From: Calliphora vicina | Lineage: Eukaryota > Arthropoda > Insecta > Diptera > Calliphoridae | Length of the DNA stretch: 64,000 nt | Assembly: GCF_958450345.1 (NCBI RefSeq) | Contig: NC_088781.1 | Location: 49,463,357 to 49,527,356, forward strand | Reading direction: 5' to 3' | Shown here: positions 62,845-64,000 of the stretch, in pieces | Numbering within the stretch: position 1 is the first letter of the stretch | How the letters are laid out: every line of letters starts with the position of its first letter | Made by a program: the position numbers and the translations under genes | Notes under the pieces: generated by a model | The model's database searches: none | Told to the model about the DNA's origin: nothing | Seen by the model: the letters and a program-made list of their open reading frames with translations, nothing else

Positions 62845-64000
62845 TATACCCTCCACCACCATAAGTGATGAATGAGGGTATATATAAGTTTGTCATTCCG
62901 TGTGTAACATTGAGAAATATTCATCTGAGACCCAACAAATATATATTATTGATCCATATGAAATTCTAAGTGGATTGAGCCATGTCCGTCTGTCTGTTCG
63001 TCTGTCTGTCCGTCTGTGTAAAACACGCTCACGTCCAAAATGCGCAAACAAACTTAGTAGAGTTGCAAGAAAAATTTTTACTATTGTCCCAAGCAGTTTG
63101 GTATGGAAAATCAGCTAAATCGGTACAGTGCAACCAAAGTTATGAATTAAAATGTGGGATAACCTCAAAAAGAAATTTATAATTTTCATATATTTTTGGT
63201 AATTTTTGTAAATATATTGCAGCTAATATCATAAAATTTTGCACTCGTTACCTTTATGATAAAAGGAGTAACTCTGGTGAAAATTATAAGAATCGGTCCA
63301 TGATTTCTCCTAACCCCCATACCAATTTCTTCCCGAAATATGGTTCTATGCCTACAGAATAGGAATATCCAGAGAAAATTCAAATTCAAAATAAGTTTCG
63401 TGGTAAAAAAAATTATATTACAAAATTTTTTGTGGATCGGCCCATATTTGACCATAGCCCCTATATAAAGTATACTTCCGTAGATCTCTTAAATAAGCAT
63501 AAATGTTTTACAAATGTCGCTATCAAGTTGAAATTAGACAATAATAATCCCCATATATACCAAAATCGCTGTACCTAATTCTATGAAGATCGGCCGATAA
63601 TTGGTTATAGCTCCCATATAAGGACCACTTCCGAAAAATACAATAACCTACATAAATATCTAAAAAATATCAATATCAAAACAAAATTTTACACAGATCC
63701 GTAATTTATATTTAGAAATCATACTACAAGATTTTATGAATATCGGTCCATATTTGACCATAGCTCCCATATAAGGTCCACTTCCAAAAATCAGTTAAGT
63801 ATCATAAATCTCTAATTTTAGCATGATAAAGTTATTTTATTATGCTATATCACTGTACCAAAATGTATGCAGATTGGCCGATAATTTGTCATAGCCCCCA
63901 TATAAGGCCCATTTCCGAAAATGATGTTAACTTTAAAAAATATTTAAAACATATCGATATCAAAATGAAATTACGCACAGATCAGTAATTTGTATCCAGT
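62845..64000 (+). mobile_element. Long DINE with internal box repeats, cut by the window end
   Basis: Starts TATACCCTCCACCACCATAA, has GTCCGTCTGTCTGTTCGTCTG at 62983, then ATAGCTCCCATATAAGG boxes at about 63458, 63608, 63760 and 63893, spaced 135-150 bp. It is the inverse relative of 43618-45197 and by comparison should end within some 400 bp beyond the window with a hairpin and CTTACTTGT. The open frames at 62900-63455 are noncoding. Confidence 0.7.

Overview
This window is AT-rich insect DNA, most likely from a calyptrate fly (blowfly or house-fly type). The evidence is its repeat content: many DINE/INE-1-like Helentron-associated elements carrying GTCCGTCYGTCYG runs and TAGCTCCCATAT boxes, a Jockey-type LINE, hAT, Mutator-like and piggyBac-like remnants, a Transib element and a Ty3/gypsy-type retroelement. 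I see no host protein-coding gene, no rRNA or tRNA gene and no CRISPR array. Almost every open frame longer than about 100 codons belongs to a transposable element.

Layout. 1-9 kb: a mariner-like MITE, a near-perfect hairpin, and two inverted copies of a composite DNA element (about 2.73-5.12 and 5.85-8.75 kb). Each copy contains a DINE, and the second DINE is split by a 1,245-bp hAT-like element with an 8-bp target duplication. 9.8-17 kb: further DINEs, a moderately repeated element (11.3-12.6 kb) and a truncated Mutator-like element (14.5-15.9 kb). 17.4-20.4 kb: a Jockey-type LINE with a 934-codon ORF2 and a long poly(A) tail. 21.6-23.1 kb: a DNA element bounded by inverted repeats. 25-28.4 kb: a second copy of the 11.3-kb repeat, a DINE and a hAT transposase relic. 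31.7-33.6 kb: a complete Mutator-like element with a 9-bp target duplication and a FLYWCH-finger relic, itself holding a 594-bp hAT-like element. 34-47 kb: small hairpin elements, a probable solo LTR, DINE composites and a piggyBac-like relic. 60.8-62.6 kb: an 1,841-bp foldback element with an 8-bp target duplication. 62.8 kb to the end: a long DINE cut by the window edge.

The most striking locus is 47,917-58,056. A Transib transposon, the family from which RAG1 is thought to descend, lies on the minus strand. Its near-identical 38-bp inverted ends begin with CACAGTG, the V(D)J recombination-signal heptamer, followed 23 bp later by an A-rich nonamer-like block. The RAG1-like catalytic Asp, Asp and Glu and the zinc-binding Cys/His residues can be recognised. 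The gene carries two frameshifts and was split 30-odd bp after the first catalytic Asp codon by a 7,417-bp LTR retroelement flanked by the 4-bp duplication AATG.

That retroelement is itself abnormal. It consists of two inverted 2,600-bp arms, each carrying the RNase H-integrase half and the same LTR end, around a unique 2,217-bp centre with the first part of RT, protease and most of gag. It has no 5' LTR or primer-binding side. Both outer ends are the same (U5-type) terminus, yet a target duplication is present, so it appears to have integrated as a palindromic cDNA. Both arms share a reading-frame break between RNase H and integrase, so the break predates the duplication.
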